Source of the DNA: Pictodentalium vernedei
Taxonomy: Eukaryota > Mollusca > Scaphopoda > Dentaliida > Dentaliidae
Assembly (NCBI GenBank): GCA_031216915.1
Contig: CM062292.1
Location: 7,813,920 to 7,877,919, forward strand
Reading direction: 5' to 3'
DNA length: 64,000 bases
How positions within the stretch are numbered: the first letter of the stretch is position 1; each line of letters begins with the position of its first letter. Positions 45,391 through 56,661 of the stretch are shown here, piece after piece. The notes under the pieces are model-generated. The model saw nothing but the letters and a program-made list of their open reading frames with translations, did not search any database and had not been told where the DNA came from. A program made the translations under genes and the position numbers.

Positions 45391-45894
45391 AGGTCAAAGG
45401 TCAAGGCTACAGTGACCCTGAACATAGTAAATCAAAACAATTGGTTTCCGGATGATAACTTGATAATGGTTCGACCCACGTTCATAACACTTCATAGGTA
45501 GGATGGCATCAGTGAGATGAAGAACCCTATGTATTTTGGACTTGCTAGGTGAAAGGTCAAGGTCACAGTGACCTTCAACATAGTAAATTGTAAACAATTG
45601 GTTTCCGGATGCTAACTTGACTACGGTTGAAGCCACATTCAGGAAACTTCAAAGGTAGGTTGGCCTAGGTGAGTGGAAGACACCTATTTATCTTGGCCTC
45701 GCTAGGTCAAAGGTCAAGGTCACAGTGACATTGAACATAATAAATCGTAAACAATTGGTTTCCAGATGATAATTTGACAATGGTTCCACCCACGTTCATG
45801 AAACTTCATAGGTAGGTTGGCATTATTGCAAGATGGAAAGAACCCTATTTATTTTGGAATCAGGAGGTCAAAGGTCAAGGTCACAGTGACCCTT
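45391..45894. repeat. Tandem array carrying nuclear-receptor-like motifs
   Basis: Four units of 156-161 bases start at 45391, 45547, 45704 and 45865. Each begins with AGGTCAAAGGTCAAGGTCAC or a near variant and continues to AGTGACC, then an ACATAGTAAATTGTAAACAA block and TTGGTTTCCGGATGATAA. The motif holds a direct repeat of AGGTCA spaced by one base and an inverted pair spaced by three. At 45560-45574 the inverted pair AGGTCACAGTGACCT is perfect. No coding is implied. Confidence 0.75.
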
Positions 45895-45989
45895 CACATA
45901 GTAAATTGTAAACGATTAGTTTCCGGATGATAAGATGATAATGATTAAACCCACTTCTGTACTGTCACAACTCGACATTGAATCGGTGA

Positions 45990-46146
45990 TCCTATCGGAA
46001 TTATTTTTGTTTTGTGGGTGGGGGGGGGAGGTGCACCCAGAACGCCCCCATGGCTGCGCCACCATTCCCCCACTTGAGCAATCGTGATTAAGTGCCTTGC
46101 CCAATGACACAACGCAGTTACCCCTGCTGGGGATCGAACCATGTAT
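45990..46146. repeat. Dispersed repeat fragment, interrupted by the solo LTR
   Basis: A G-rich run (46018-46029) is followed by AAGTGCCTTGCCCAATGACA, an AACGCAG segment and GGGGATCGAACCATGTAT. This resembles a repeat tail found in many animal genomes. The sequence resumes after the solo LTR at 47366 with GTATCTCTCGG, so the LTR inserted into this repeat. Confidence 0.5.
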
Positions 46147-47365
46147 TGTAACGAAATGCCCTCCACGGAGCGCGTCGGGTTAACCTCCGTGGGGGCGCGT
46201 CGGAGTCATATGATTGCACTTGGGAGTCTTGGTTCCCGAAGTGTTAATGTGTTAATCAGAGTGGCCAAGTCCTACTTGGTAATAATTCTCTGTTGTATAA
46301 ACTTTAATAAGTAAACGCTGTTTTCAAGCACAAGTTATGTAATTTTATTCATATTCCTAGTATATTTGCATTGCATAACATCAGTGCAACTGACCTAAAA
46401 AGTACTCTGCACACTTGCTATAGAAGTGGAGCACGAGACACGAAATTAGACAATAGTCTGACCTAAAGTAACCTTACTAAGGTGTTTTCGACAGAATTTG
46501 ATATTATGATTGGCATATTAGCTAGTATAAACCTAACCTAGGATAACCCCATCAGAATGCTTTTGACAGATTTTAGCATTGTATACTGACCCGACCTAAC
46601 CTCAACACACCCAGTATCACTTTCAGCTCTGAGAATTATGCAATATAGCACGTTCGCTGGGCGGTACTGTCGGTTTTGAAATTGTACACCTACCAAATGC
46701 CAGTGTCCTTTTAAATGCGAGAACGCATACTCTTAGCATAGGATACCCACAGGATGCCCTATTATCCCGGGATGGAAGTAAGGGGTTAAGAAATACCTCT
46801 CCGCCATCTTGGGGTATAAGTGGTGTTCTGTGGTGTTTTATGACGTCAATTGAAACAAGATATGCACGACTATGCACGAATCAAGCTGTATTTAAACCAA
46901 CGGAATCACCCGATTGAACACTTCTCTCTTTGGTCTTCCGTCGTGTAAGAAGTCACTCTCCTATTCTCGTGGAAGAACGCCGCCGAACGCTGCCAGGCCA
47001 GACAACAGTTCCAGACACAGGACGCGATGAGAGCGATGCGATAATTTCGACTTAGTCTCATTTCGTATCTGATATATTTTAGAAATTTACCAGAGAAAGA
47101 GAATATTTCTTTACAAGTTTAAATTGTAGGAACTTTCTTGAGGGTTTAGTGAATAAACATAGAAAACTGTAAGTAACTTTTATGTGTTTTGAATTCACCC
47201 TTTCGCTGCGACTGCAGTATCAAGAATTGTTGCAGACTCCACAGAACTGGTTGCCTCCTAGACTGAACAGTTAAATTGTCCTGTGGCCACTTGCCACGAT
47301 AGTAGTCCTAACCCAAATCCACTAGACGATCATTTTTCCGGGGTACTTAACCCTGCTATGCCACA
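46147..47365 (+). repeat. Solo LTR of a gypsy element related to the provirus
   Basis: It starts TGTAACGAAATGCCCTCC and ends CTATGCCACA, and GTAT is duplicated on both sides (46143-46146 and 47366-47369). The ends resemble the provirus LTR (TGTCACATAATGCCC start, TGTGCCACA end, shared AAATCCACTAGA near the 3-prime end), but the middle differs, so it is a related family. It is in plus orientation. A hairpin with CCACGGAG arms lies at 46163-46192. The internal region is gone, as after LTR-LTR recombination. Confidence 0.8.
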
Positions 47366-47369
47366 GTAT

Positions 47370-49430
47370 CTCTCGGCTTGATGTTAGTAGTTGATCATGT
47401 ACCCGATCGACCCACATTGACCGGATCTCATGTGACGTCATAGACACATGGCCCAGTTACTTCATTTTTGGTTGTCATGGTAGCGTGCGTGAGCGCCATC
47501 TTGTGACAACATCCCCATAGTGATACGTGGTCCTAGTGTGCATGTGCAGTGCATTTTGTTGAGATGAGACGAGTGTACGTCGTCCATTTTGTATATCCGA
47601 GGCTGCCATCTTGGTTTCTATGGTAGCACATGTTTGCTATGTGACCCAAAACCTTCTAGCAGGAAAGGGGTGTGTTTGGAGGGTGTGTTCGATTGAATAG
47701 GAGTAATTTTAATTACAGCAAACAACCCGACAATCCCTCTTAATAATCCAAAACTACCGAGACGGACTTAGAAAACCCCCACCTAGGGTTTATAATAGTA
47801 GCACGTAGTGCTAAATGAATGATGAGAGGTATCATGTGGATAAATTGAAGTGAACTAGAGTACATCGATTTACCACAAACATCCAGCCAATCTCTCTAAA
47901 CCATCAAAACAACTTTATTTGGCACGGATTCCTCAATACTGGACTTAAAAGAGTAGCATACAGTGCTTTAAGGTGCGTTTCCTGGTATGAGTAATTGTAT
48001 TTGTTCGAATAATTTGTAAAATTACCCAAATGAATCAAACAGTTCTTTTACTAGTGCTGATTTCCCACTAAATATTCGGTTTCTATCGGTTGTCCCCTAG
48101 AATTCTTATTTTTGCCCAACAATAGACACATTCCTTTGTATAAGACTAACTTTATTGTTTCGGATGTGCACCATAGTCTCGGTATTTTATCTATCCCGAT
48201 ATTTTCTGTGGTTTATCCTATTTCGTGGCCTGTTTTGCCTTTTACTGGTCCCATTTCTGCCTATCCCAGCAGACTATTTTGTCTTGGCCGTCTCTGTTTT
48301 TGCCTTTCCTGTGTATAACGAAGTCCTCTATGATCCTCAAACCCAAAATACAATCAAGCAGGGATAGGTATTATTCGAACGACTCGAATCTCATCGAGCA
48401 AATAAGCTTTTGAGCAGTTACTGAAAAAGTCTCTACTCGAACGACTCAAATCCCATTGAGCAGATGAGTATCGAAAGAGCGATTTCTTTTATGGCTCTTA
48501 ATGCTCATCGGGGTATAGGAGGATACCTATGACATGATGATGTAGTACTGTATATATCTGATGATAATTTAGCTCCTAGCATCTGCCCAGTTCTAGACCA
48601 CTCCACGATCTTCATATCTCGAACACCACTATTACTGATTTTCCCAATATTGCCATCGTCTGTCCTATGATTAGCTTTTACAGTAGTCACCAAATCCCGC
48701 AGTCTTCTTCCACTCTTGCGACCTTGTACCATTACTAGCACTGGTACAGGCTTGCTAACCATCTCAGATTGCTCGAACGACCAGAATCCCATCGAACAAA
48801 TGAGCCATAGAGTAATCGCCTGAACGAGGGACTCCACGTACGACTATTTTGCTCGTCTAGGTATTGAAGGATGGGAAGGATCTTGAGAACTAACAACGTG
48901 ATATAATAACTTTAGTTATTGAAATTGACGTATAATCCCGCTTATAATATAGCCTTGGTTTTTGAAAGTGTTGTTAAACCCTAATGAACCTATTTGCCAT
49001 TGAATTATGATCTTTTGTCAGTTTAAAAAATCAAGGTTTGTTTTACTATAGCTTGTCTGAAGTTTGATCCTTCCGCAATCTTTCAAAATTTCTCGATTGC
49101 CATATTTGTCGCCACAGTAACATATGAACATACATGCGTGGTTCTGTGTTTATTGTATGTCACTGTACAACACGTTTTGGCAAATTGCTATATTTCACAT
49201 AACCGCTGCTATTTCTGCGATATATACCATCTCTTTCCTGAAAAATCATGCTTGGGGCCTGCAATATTTACCGAAATTAACAATATTGGGTGTGCACCAT
49301 TACGTGTCACGTATTTTCATATTAGATCCTATGTAATATCAATGCTTGAGCCTTCAGTCGTCTCCTTTTCATCACCCTCTCAGCCGTTTCGCGCATTCGA
49401 TCATTTTGCAGTCAGCTGTATCCTGTCCTC
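47370..49430. other. No gene recognised; one short motif in three copies
   Basis: No supported coding region; overlapping ORFs near 48112-48413 in three frames are chance. A motif like TCGAACGACTCGAATC followed by TCATCGAGCAAATAAGC occurs near 48375, 48437 and 48775. Confidence 0.45.
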
Positions 49431-51202
49431 GGTGAATACCAGTAACGTCGACCCACTGTAATTTCGACCCAAAGTAACTTCGACCCAAATCGGTAATTGC
49501 GACCCAAAAAAGTTATTTCGACCCAAAGTAATTTCGACCCACTTTCGATAACGTCGACCCACTATTTCCTCCCACTCTAGAGCCCTCTCGCTGACCGTCT
49601 TGCCGATCGGTAAGAAGTAATTTCGGCCCGATTATGAATTATAATTTTGGTTTGTATCCATAGACAAAAATATTCAACAGAATGTGAAAGCTATAACTTG
49701 AATAGAGGTAAATTGTGTGTTGGAGCAAAATAAAAATGGTTTCTGGGCTTAAAATTATTTTAGGTAATTTCTCGCGATTTTGTTAGCTTATTTCAGAGAA
49801 TTCATCGCATCTTTGCACCACATGCGCGAATACTTCAAAACCGAGATGAAATGACTTATTTTTTATACAAAATCAATTTTGGGTTGAAAAGTCTCGTGTA
49901 GTCTCGTGGCATATTAGTCCACTTTGGTGAGAAATCTGAAGTGGGTGATGCGAAAGATACACTCTTCAACGTGTGAAAATGTGTGAAACCCGTGTAATTT
50001 AGTGTCTTTTTTGTGTGTCATATCGAGGGATTCCGTCGATTCGGCTCCGACCTCTCGTATGTGGAAAACTTGAAATCATCACAAAAATGCAAAAACATGT
50101 AATTGTGTTTTGCGGTGTTTTTGCAGCTCGCGAGATCGTTTCGGTAGAGATCTCTCGGATGAGTGAGAAGATAGAGAGATATTTTTCGGGCAAGAGATTC
50201 GTGAACGTACCGAGACAGAGATCTGACTACTTCTACTTCAACATTTTGGGAGGGTGGAACACGACAGACTTTCGGCAAGAGATTCGCGAACATACGGAGA
50301 CAGAGATCTGACTACTACTACATTTTGGGAGAGTCGAACATGCCAAACTTTGTACTTTGACCGAGTAGAGATCTGACTACATTTACCATCACATTTCAGG
50401 AGAGTGGAACATGACAAACATTCAAACAAGAGATTCATGAACGTACTCTGGCGAAGATCCGACTATTACAGGAGACTGGCACATGACAGACTTTCGGTTA
50501 GAGATTCATGAACATACTGAGAGAGAGATCTAACTACTACTACATTTCAGGAGATTGGAACATGACAACCTTTCAGGCAAGAGATTCATAAACGTACTGT
50601 GACAGAGATCAGACTACTACCACTACGACATCACGAGAGAGTGGGACATGACAAAATGTCGGTAAGAGATTCGTGGACACACTGAGATAGATCTGGGTAC
50701 TACTACTACATTTTGGGAGAATGGTACTGCGAGAGAGTGGAGATCTGACTACTACTACTACCCCTTTTCAGCGGAGTAAAACATGACAAACATTCAGGCA
50801 AGAGATTCGTGAATGTCCTGCAACAGAGTAGAGATCTGAATTTCTTAACACAACAAGTTTTGTAATAACACACGAACGATATTTACAAAAAGATGAGCAC
50901 TATTAAAAGACGATACTAATAAATATCCAAGCTAATCATTATTTGAATAAAGCTTACAAAGCTTTATATTTATAAAACAAAGTCGGAAAAATAGTGGATT
51001 GAATTTACCAAGGTGTGTGGAAATTACTGTGGGGCGAAATTACCGATCGCCAAGGCTGTCAGAGGGAGGGCTTCTGACTAGGGGAAAATAGTGGGATCAA
51101 AGTTATCGAAATTGGGTCGAAATTACTTTGGAGATTAATTTTTGGGGGTCGAAATTACCGATCTGGGTAGAAATTACAGTGGGTCGAGCTTACTGGACAC
51201 CT
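49431..51202. mobile_element. Long-TIR foldback-like DNA element
   Basis: The left arm (about 49431-49630) contains CCAGTAACGTCGACCCACTG, then repeated ATTTCGACCCAAAGTAA blocks, ACCCACTATTTCC and GATCGGTAA. The right arm (about 51000-51202) contains the inverted series ending GTCGAGCTTACTGG. The arms match over about 190 bases with internal sub-repeats of GTCGAAATTAC. No transposase is visible inside. The interior has a minisatellite. This is the form of a non-autonomous foldback element. Confidence 0.75.
50150..50845. repeat. Minisatellite inside the long-TIR element
   Basis: About nine irregular units of 46-97 bases, mostly near 80, share CAAGAGATTCGTGAACGTAC, CAGAGATCTGACTACTACTA and TTTTGGGAGAGTGGAACATG. 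ORFs on both strands here repeat with the unit and are not genes. Confidence 0.8.
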
Positions 51203-52743
51203 CATTCATCATTGGTGCGCAGATTCAAAAACAAAAAGCTTCCTCTCCAACTTTACCACCGTAAAGTGTCGCATTCGGGTCTTTACACGGTAAGACTGAC
51301 GATGGATGGACTGAAGAGAGATGACTCAAAGACAAAACTTATTACTTACTGTGAATAACAAGCTTTGAGAATTTACAAACGCACAATGCAGTAAAACGCC
51401 TTCCAGCTCGATCAACAACCGCCCGCGCTCTTTATCTGGTGGGAAATGCACACGGTTCCATGTACAAAACACTGGTCACGTGACCAGGAATAAAGGTAGT
51501 TTCAACAAAACAAAGTACACAAAAAGGTCACTACAGTCTGTAATCTCAAACCGTTGATGACACTATTGACCCACTTAACCCTCACGTGTTTCGTCATTTA
51601 ATTTCTCTTATTCTATTGGGCAAATATTCTGAGACATTCTCAAAGAAACGCAAATTCCTCACCGTCTTCCTCCCTCCAGTGACTTTGAACAACAATGACT
51701 CTCCTCCCCCAAAAAGAGTACCATCTAGAACCTTCATACAACAATCAAGAGTTATTACTGAAGGCAATTCATACCTCCACTGTGGTGCTGGAACAACAAA
51801 TCGTACAAAATGAGGGCCGTAACTCAAGTGAAACTAGTTTGAGCATTCAGTGGTAGTGCGTCATCCCTGGGATACCGAATACGGAATTTCGTAGAAATTA
51901 ATCCACTCACTCCGGATATATGGATCCGTACGGACGGATGGACGGACCCATGTAATCCAGTATCTTTTCGATGTTCGGGTATTAAAAACAGAAGTTGTTG
52001 CATCTTTGTTTTTGCACAGTCCGTTCAAACGATCATGTGGCGCAGATCCACTGAAAGCTGCCTCATTCTGTGGTCTTAGTGGAATAATTCTTCATTAACC
52101 CTACACTCCATAGGCCACCCTGGAACTCCAAAAAACAACGTTTTTTCTGTGGACTACCGTTTGGTTTAGAGCGATTAAAGGTTAACCTAATGCCAAAATA
52201 GGTTGTTGTTCACCCTTCAAATCGCCTGTCCTTCCTCGAAGTATTATTTTCTGTAATATTACCTATAAAACACATCCCTACGTAATCTCCCAGTCTCGCC
52301 AATCGACAAACAACTTACCCCACCCTCCGATACGCTTTCATAGTCTTCCCTTACTCAGTTTGCCTGTGGCTCCCTAAGGCTAATAATCAACACACACCCT
52401 GTATCATCAGCCCTTCAAATTTGGCCCGCTTATCCATCAGATCTTCTTTTTAATAATCAGTTTTGAATTACAACTCGCAAGAGGCTGAATATTACTTCGC
52501 GGAATTAAGAGGTCGCAGTGTTTCGATTAATTTTTGACTTAATTAAAAGATAAAAAATCAACTTCTAATAGAGATACATTCTCGACAAAGTAAAAAGTCG
52601 AAAGATCTGAACGAACATAGGCAAATTAGAATGCCCTAAATATACCTTCTCGTGCGTTTTCATAACACGACATCAGCAAACGAAGTTTCATGAATAGATA
52701 ATCCCAGATACTTTTGGGTAGGGCAAGAATTATAGTCACTGCA
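51203..52743. other. No gene recognised
   Basis: Only short ORFs without motifs. No repeat structure is recognised. Confidence 0.45.
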
Positions 52744-52819
52744 ATATCGTCGCCTCAGTGCTAGAATGTCCTATGTCCCCTATGGGACATAGGACATTCT
52801 AGCACTCAGGCGGCGATAT
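52744..52819. repeat. 76-bp perfect-loop hairpin element, copy B
   Basis: The 36-base arms (52744-52779 and 52784-52819) pair at 34 of 36 positions around a 4-base CTAT loop. The outer end is ATATCGTC, as in copy A at 5416-5491, and the mismatch at arm position 13 is shared in place. The inner 21 bases of the arms differ from copy A at seven positions, each matched by the complementary change in the other arm. Confidence 0.85.
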
Positions 52820-52975
52820 ATAAGCAACATACAAGCAGATACCAAATAACAGAAACGTCTGATTTTTGTTTGTATCTGATGAAACCAGAATTCCATTTTC
52901 CCATTGCATTTTACGATTCCTCATAATTCCGGTTCTGGCCGCGAGAAATAAAAATACACCCATTTGATATTTAAA

Positions 52976-53118
52976 GGTTATTACTTGGTTAGTTTCATAT
53001 CGGCCGAGATATAACTTCGGGGTAACTTCATATCAGCCTGAAACGGAAGGCCGAAGGCTGATGCGAAGTTACCAAGGGCTAATATATCAGCTGACATGAA
53101 ACTAACTAAGTAATAACC
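52976..53118. repeat. Foldback element with TTCATATCGGCCGA-type motifs
   Basis: GGTTATTACTTGGTTAGTTT at the left and its diverged reverse complement AAACTAACTAAGTAATAACC at the right enclose a second complementary block (GTAACTTCATATCAGCCT and AGGCTGATGCGAAGTTAC). The centre is at about 53045. The motif TTCATATCGGCCGA and variants recur singly near 53563, 53582 and 58390. Confidence 0.7.
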
Positions 53119-53235
53119 ACTTTATTTATTAAACAAAAACAAATAATTACATAAATGTTAGATCTGTTACTGTTTTCTGACAATGTTATTGTTTATCATT
53201 CTATTCACTAAGTCCACTGTGTTCTCTTTACCCAC

Positions 53236-53722
53236 TCCTAGTTCAGCTTTGCAAACGTCTCGGAAAGCTAGACGTTCGGATAGTGAAATTGCCTCTTCTC
53301 ACACTTCGACAGGTCTACGTGTACGCCTCTGAATTTAGTTAGCGATCACCTTTCTGTACAACTATTTTTTCTTTCTCCTCTAAATCCTCCTGATTCCACA
53401 CTTATTGCCATCATTAATTCCTCATCATACGAAACTACTCTGTTTTGCCGGATGACACCAATTTTACTAACTGATCGCTTTCGGTGAATAACTGGTGAAC
53501 GATTCCGCTGTACACAAAATGACTATGCCCAGTGACGCTTCACGGGGGACAACCCTAACTTGGTTCATGTCAGCTGAGATCAGCCTCATATCAGCCGAAT
53601 TTGAAGTCATAGATAATGGGCACTCCTGGTACGGAAAATCCTATATGACAAATAAATATTAATATGTTGAACGATTGTTGATTTCATTTACAGATTATGT
53701 CTTTATTGATGGATTCGACAGT
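53236..53722 (+). repeat. Segmental duplication, copy 1 (holds lectin exon start)
   Basis: The stretch from TTCAGCTTTGCAAACGTCTC through TACTCTGTTTTGCCGGATGA, the intron end and the first codons of the lectin exon is collinear with 58080-58554. By eye the similarity is about 85 percent. The duplicated piece is therefore lectin-gene DNA and not a transposon of its own. Confidence 0.8.
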
Positions 53723-53905
53723 TTGAAAAATGGCGAGTTCGTAAACTGGGAAGGAAAAGTACTGACTTGGAAATCTTGGATTCCTGGAGACCCTAATGGT
53801 GGAAATCAATATTGCATGGTTACGAATCTGAAACAAAAATTTTTACTGGGAGACGCATCGTGTGATAGGCAGCGCAACTATTTTCTCTGCCAGATTGATG
53901 TTTGA
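53694..53905 (+). CDS. C-type lectin domain, C-terminal-half and last exon
   Basis: It follows a good acceptor (ATTTCATTTACAG). DYVFIDGFDSLKNGEFVNWE then SWIPGDPNGGNQYCM is the second half of a C-type lectin domain, with the W.PG.PNGG..QYC signature. LLGDASCDRQRNYFLCQIDV carries the last conserved cysteines and a TGA stop. The calcium-site motif is Asp-Pro-Asn where mannose-type lectins have Glu-Pro-Asn. The usual Trp-Asn-Asp is Leu-Gly-Asp, so classical sugar binding is doubtful. It enters after base 1 of a codon and so fits the exon at 9105-9320, giving a domain of about 140 residues. A truncated duplicate is at 58517. Confidence 0.85.
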
Positions 53906-55700
53906 GGCTTGTGATTTATTTTCTACATCAAACACCGTTGGGTATTTAAAAAGAACACGACTGGGTGAGTATATGGGGCAGGAATCAACGGCCCGAGTTG
54001 GAATTTTTCAGGTGTTTCATGAGCGCGTTGGCGCGAGTGAAATATACGAAAAAAACAACAAGGGTAGCTGATTCCTGTCGGTCGCACTGTACAGGAACTG
54101 TGTTCACTATTTGTACTTCAGTTAACTCTTAAGTCTACAAAGTAGTATGCTGATAACAACCGTATATACAAGTACACTGATGACTTAACATTGTTTCTAC
54201 ATTATTGTTGGCTGTCTGTACAGGAAACCAACAATGATGTTTCAACACTGTCAAAGTAAATGCAACTTACCAGTAGAGAGTTACCAAGGAAGAATCATAA
54301 AGTTGAATTAGCTGATTAAAGGTTAGATATTTAAAGTAAAATATTACCCTCGGCAGTTCTATTTACCTTCTTGCACGGCTCTGTTGTTTTGCGTCATTGA
54401 ATCCAGAACGAGAACAGTCAGCTTCTCCCTGATCTGTTCAGAAGTTATGAGGTATAAATACAAACAATGACTGAAAAGTGGGAGTTTGAAAATTAAACTA
54501 TATTATTAGATCAGAGAGAAATAATCAATATTGCGCTGATCAAGATTATAATGCCAGTAGTAAAACCTATACCGAATTGTATTCCGACAACTTTAGTTTT
54601 CCGGGCCGTTCAACCGGTGGGTCCTTCTGCTAATACGTAGCGGCAGCTCAAATTTACCTTTGTAGGTTGCATTTGTGTGGTAGTAATCTTGGCATCCATT
54701 TATATGATAACCATTTATAACTTTGTCCGTACTACCAATGTGGAAAGCTCGAAACAACCGAACAATTACATCTGTAGGCCTATTACTCCTTCGGCTCAAA
54801 CTTTCGAAATTATACAATCAATGCTCTAGAGTTTACTGTCGATCTCTCTACATTACTTCGTGGTTCAGAATGGTTGAATAATATATGGTCTCGTAACGTT
54901 TTTGAGGCTGTACAGAATTTTATCATGCTGAGAGGCGGGGGGAGGGGGGAGCCTCGGTTTCTGTGGCGCCTTCGGGGCATGCTCTGTTTTTGAGGTATTA
55001 TTGTAAACATAGTCTCAACAGAATTCATGTATCTCAGTTAGCTTTGGGACGAAATGCTTTTTGTAAACGCTGCTTTCTGACAACGGCATTGTTCGATTTC
55101 ACCTTTACCTCAGATCATATAGCTCGAAACTATTGCTGAATCCTAGGTCAGAAAAATACCAGGTGAGGGGCGCCTTTCTTCTGTAGTGACGTTGTCAACA
55201 CTTGATTGAAAAAGAAACCTGACTTTTTGTGCCCAATCTATTCCATGCCAGGCTTTAATTGTCTCCTGCGTTCCTGACTGATTCGACTTCTCTTATCTCC
55301 TTTTTAGTTTAAAAAGTCTATTGCAATGTTCAAAATTGACGCAAGCCTCCAGTTCGGGTAAATCCAATCCGTCACTTATAAAGGAGATGACTCTAAAAGG
55401 CTTCACTTTTGCAATCGAATCACATCCTTACTGTATTCCAAATATGGTTGAAAGTTATCTGACATGAAGTGTTGCACTCGGATATGACACAGGCTGTAGA
55501 GAGAAAAGAGGTTGCTCTTGTGTGATTTTGAATGGACAAAACTGTAACGCCAATAGCAAGGCCAACGCCATGTTTTAACCACGCAAAGATGGAAGCGAGC
55601 AACACAAAGAAAAAGGACTCTACTCGAGACAAAAAAGGTGAAAAGTGTTATTTCTTTATTTATTCATCAGACAATAAACAAAAATAACCAAAACAACCTT
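53906..55700. other. Lectin 3-prime flank; no further gene recognised
   Basis: The 3-prime untranslated region of the lectin exon presumably lies at the start. No poly(A) signal is certain. Short ORFs elsewhere lack motifs. Confidence 0.4.
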
Positions 55701-55769
55701 TTCTTTAGTCACAGTGAATCACTGTGATCTGTCTTTGACGATTTTGCTTTTTCGGGTGTGTTTGAGTTA

Positions 55770-56661
55770 ATGGGCAGGAGAAGACAAAAACCCAAAAGAC
55801 GACGAGAATCAAACGATTCAAACCCATCAACGCCGTTTACTAAAAAAACTAAGCCCAAATTGTCAGTAGACAGTACCGATCCCTTTGGAAAATCCCCTGG
55901 TGACACAGGTTGTTCGGATAACAATTCTTACACGAGCTGTAGCACCGCTTCATCGGATACCTTAAACAATTTGAGTGAGATGGATCAAAGTGTTGACGTT
56001 TCACCAAGTTCAATGGCATGGGGGCTGAGTGATCCTTCTGTTAAAAATATACCTGGAGCTATCGTCAGTAAAGCTGTGAACGATGCTATAATTAATGTGA
56101 TAAATCCGAGATTAGAGTCACTGGAGGTTAAAGTTAAAGGACTACAAAACAGCATCAAGGAGCGTGATCTAACAATTTTGCGTCTATCTGATGAGCTACA
56201 GCAATACGGTCGTCGCACCAAGCTCCGTTTGATGAGGGTTCCAGAGATGCCCGATGAGAACACAGATGCCATTATTCTGGACGTAGCCAATGCTTTAGGG
56301 GTTCCTTTGCAACTGAATGACATTTCACGTAGCCACCGCGTTGGACCGAAAATCACTAAATCAGCACTGCGCCCTATCATTTTACGCCTCAGTACTTATC
56401 GAATCAGAAACAATCTCTTTAAAAATAGGCAAACTGAAGTCCATCGACCCATCGAAGTTGCAAAGCATTAAATCGTCTCAAGCATCTGCACATCCAGAAC
56501 GTTTTTTGAACGAAAACATAACAAAGCTCCGAGCACAAATTGCTACTCGAGCCAGACAAATCCAGAGACAGTCCAAAATTCGGGGAACTTGGGCATCAGA
56601 TGGAATTATTTTCGTCGAACTAAAAGATGAATCCGTGCGTCGCCTCACTAATGTCTCCTAG
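55770..56661 (+). pseudogene. Non-LTR retrotransposon ORF1 (nucleic-acid-binding protein)
   Basis: An ATG at 55770 opens a basic MGRRRQKPKRRRES start, followed by a Ser/Thr/Asp-rich region. A coiled coil comes next (PRLESLEVKVKGLQNSIKER, then DLTILRLSDELQQYGRR). A C-terminal part follows, with TKLRLMRVPEMPDENTD, ISRSHRVGPK and RPIILRLSTYRIRNNL. This order of coiled coil, RRM-like part and C-terminal domain is that of L1/CR1-type ORF1 proteins, which coat the element RNA. After a frame change near 56440, FLNENITKLRAQIATRARQI and WASDGIIFVELKDESVRRL complete the C-terminal domain. It may belong to the ORF2 remnant at 60782, 4.1 kb downstream, but the gap is repeats. Confidence 0.7.

Larger units (their letters stand above)
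9321..53693 (+). other. Inferred 44-kb intron of a C-type lectin gene
   Basis: The donor at 9321 leaves one base of a codon and the acceptor before 53694 supplies the other two. The junction codon reads GAT (Asp) and the two exons together give one complete C-type lectin domain with no overlap and no gap. Everything between is transposable elements and unassigned DNA, including a provirus in antisense orientation. The alternative is that the two halves belong to different members of a lectin cluster, each missing or having lost its partner. A transcript would settle it. Confidence 0.5.

Noticed and set aside
48112-48413. Three overlapping Phe/Leu-rich plus-strand ORFs
   Set aside because: All three frames are open because of TTT/CCT-rich composition; no motif or repeat conservation supports any of them.
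50018-50438. ORFs on both strands with repeated SLSRYVHESLA-like peptide
   Set aside because: They follow the minisatellite inside the long-TIR element and shift frame between units.
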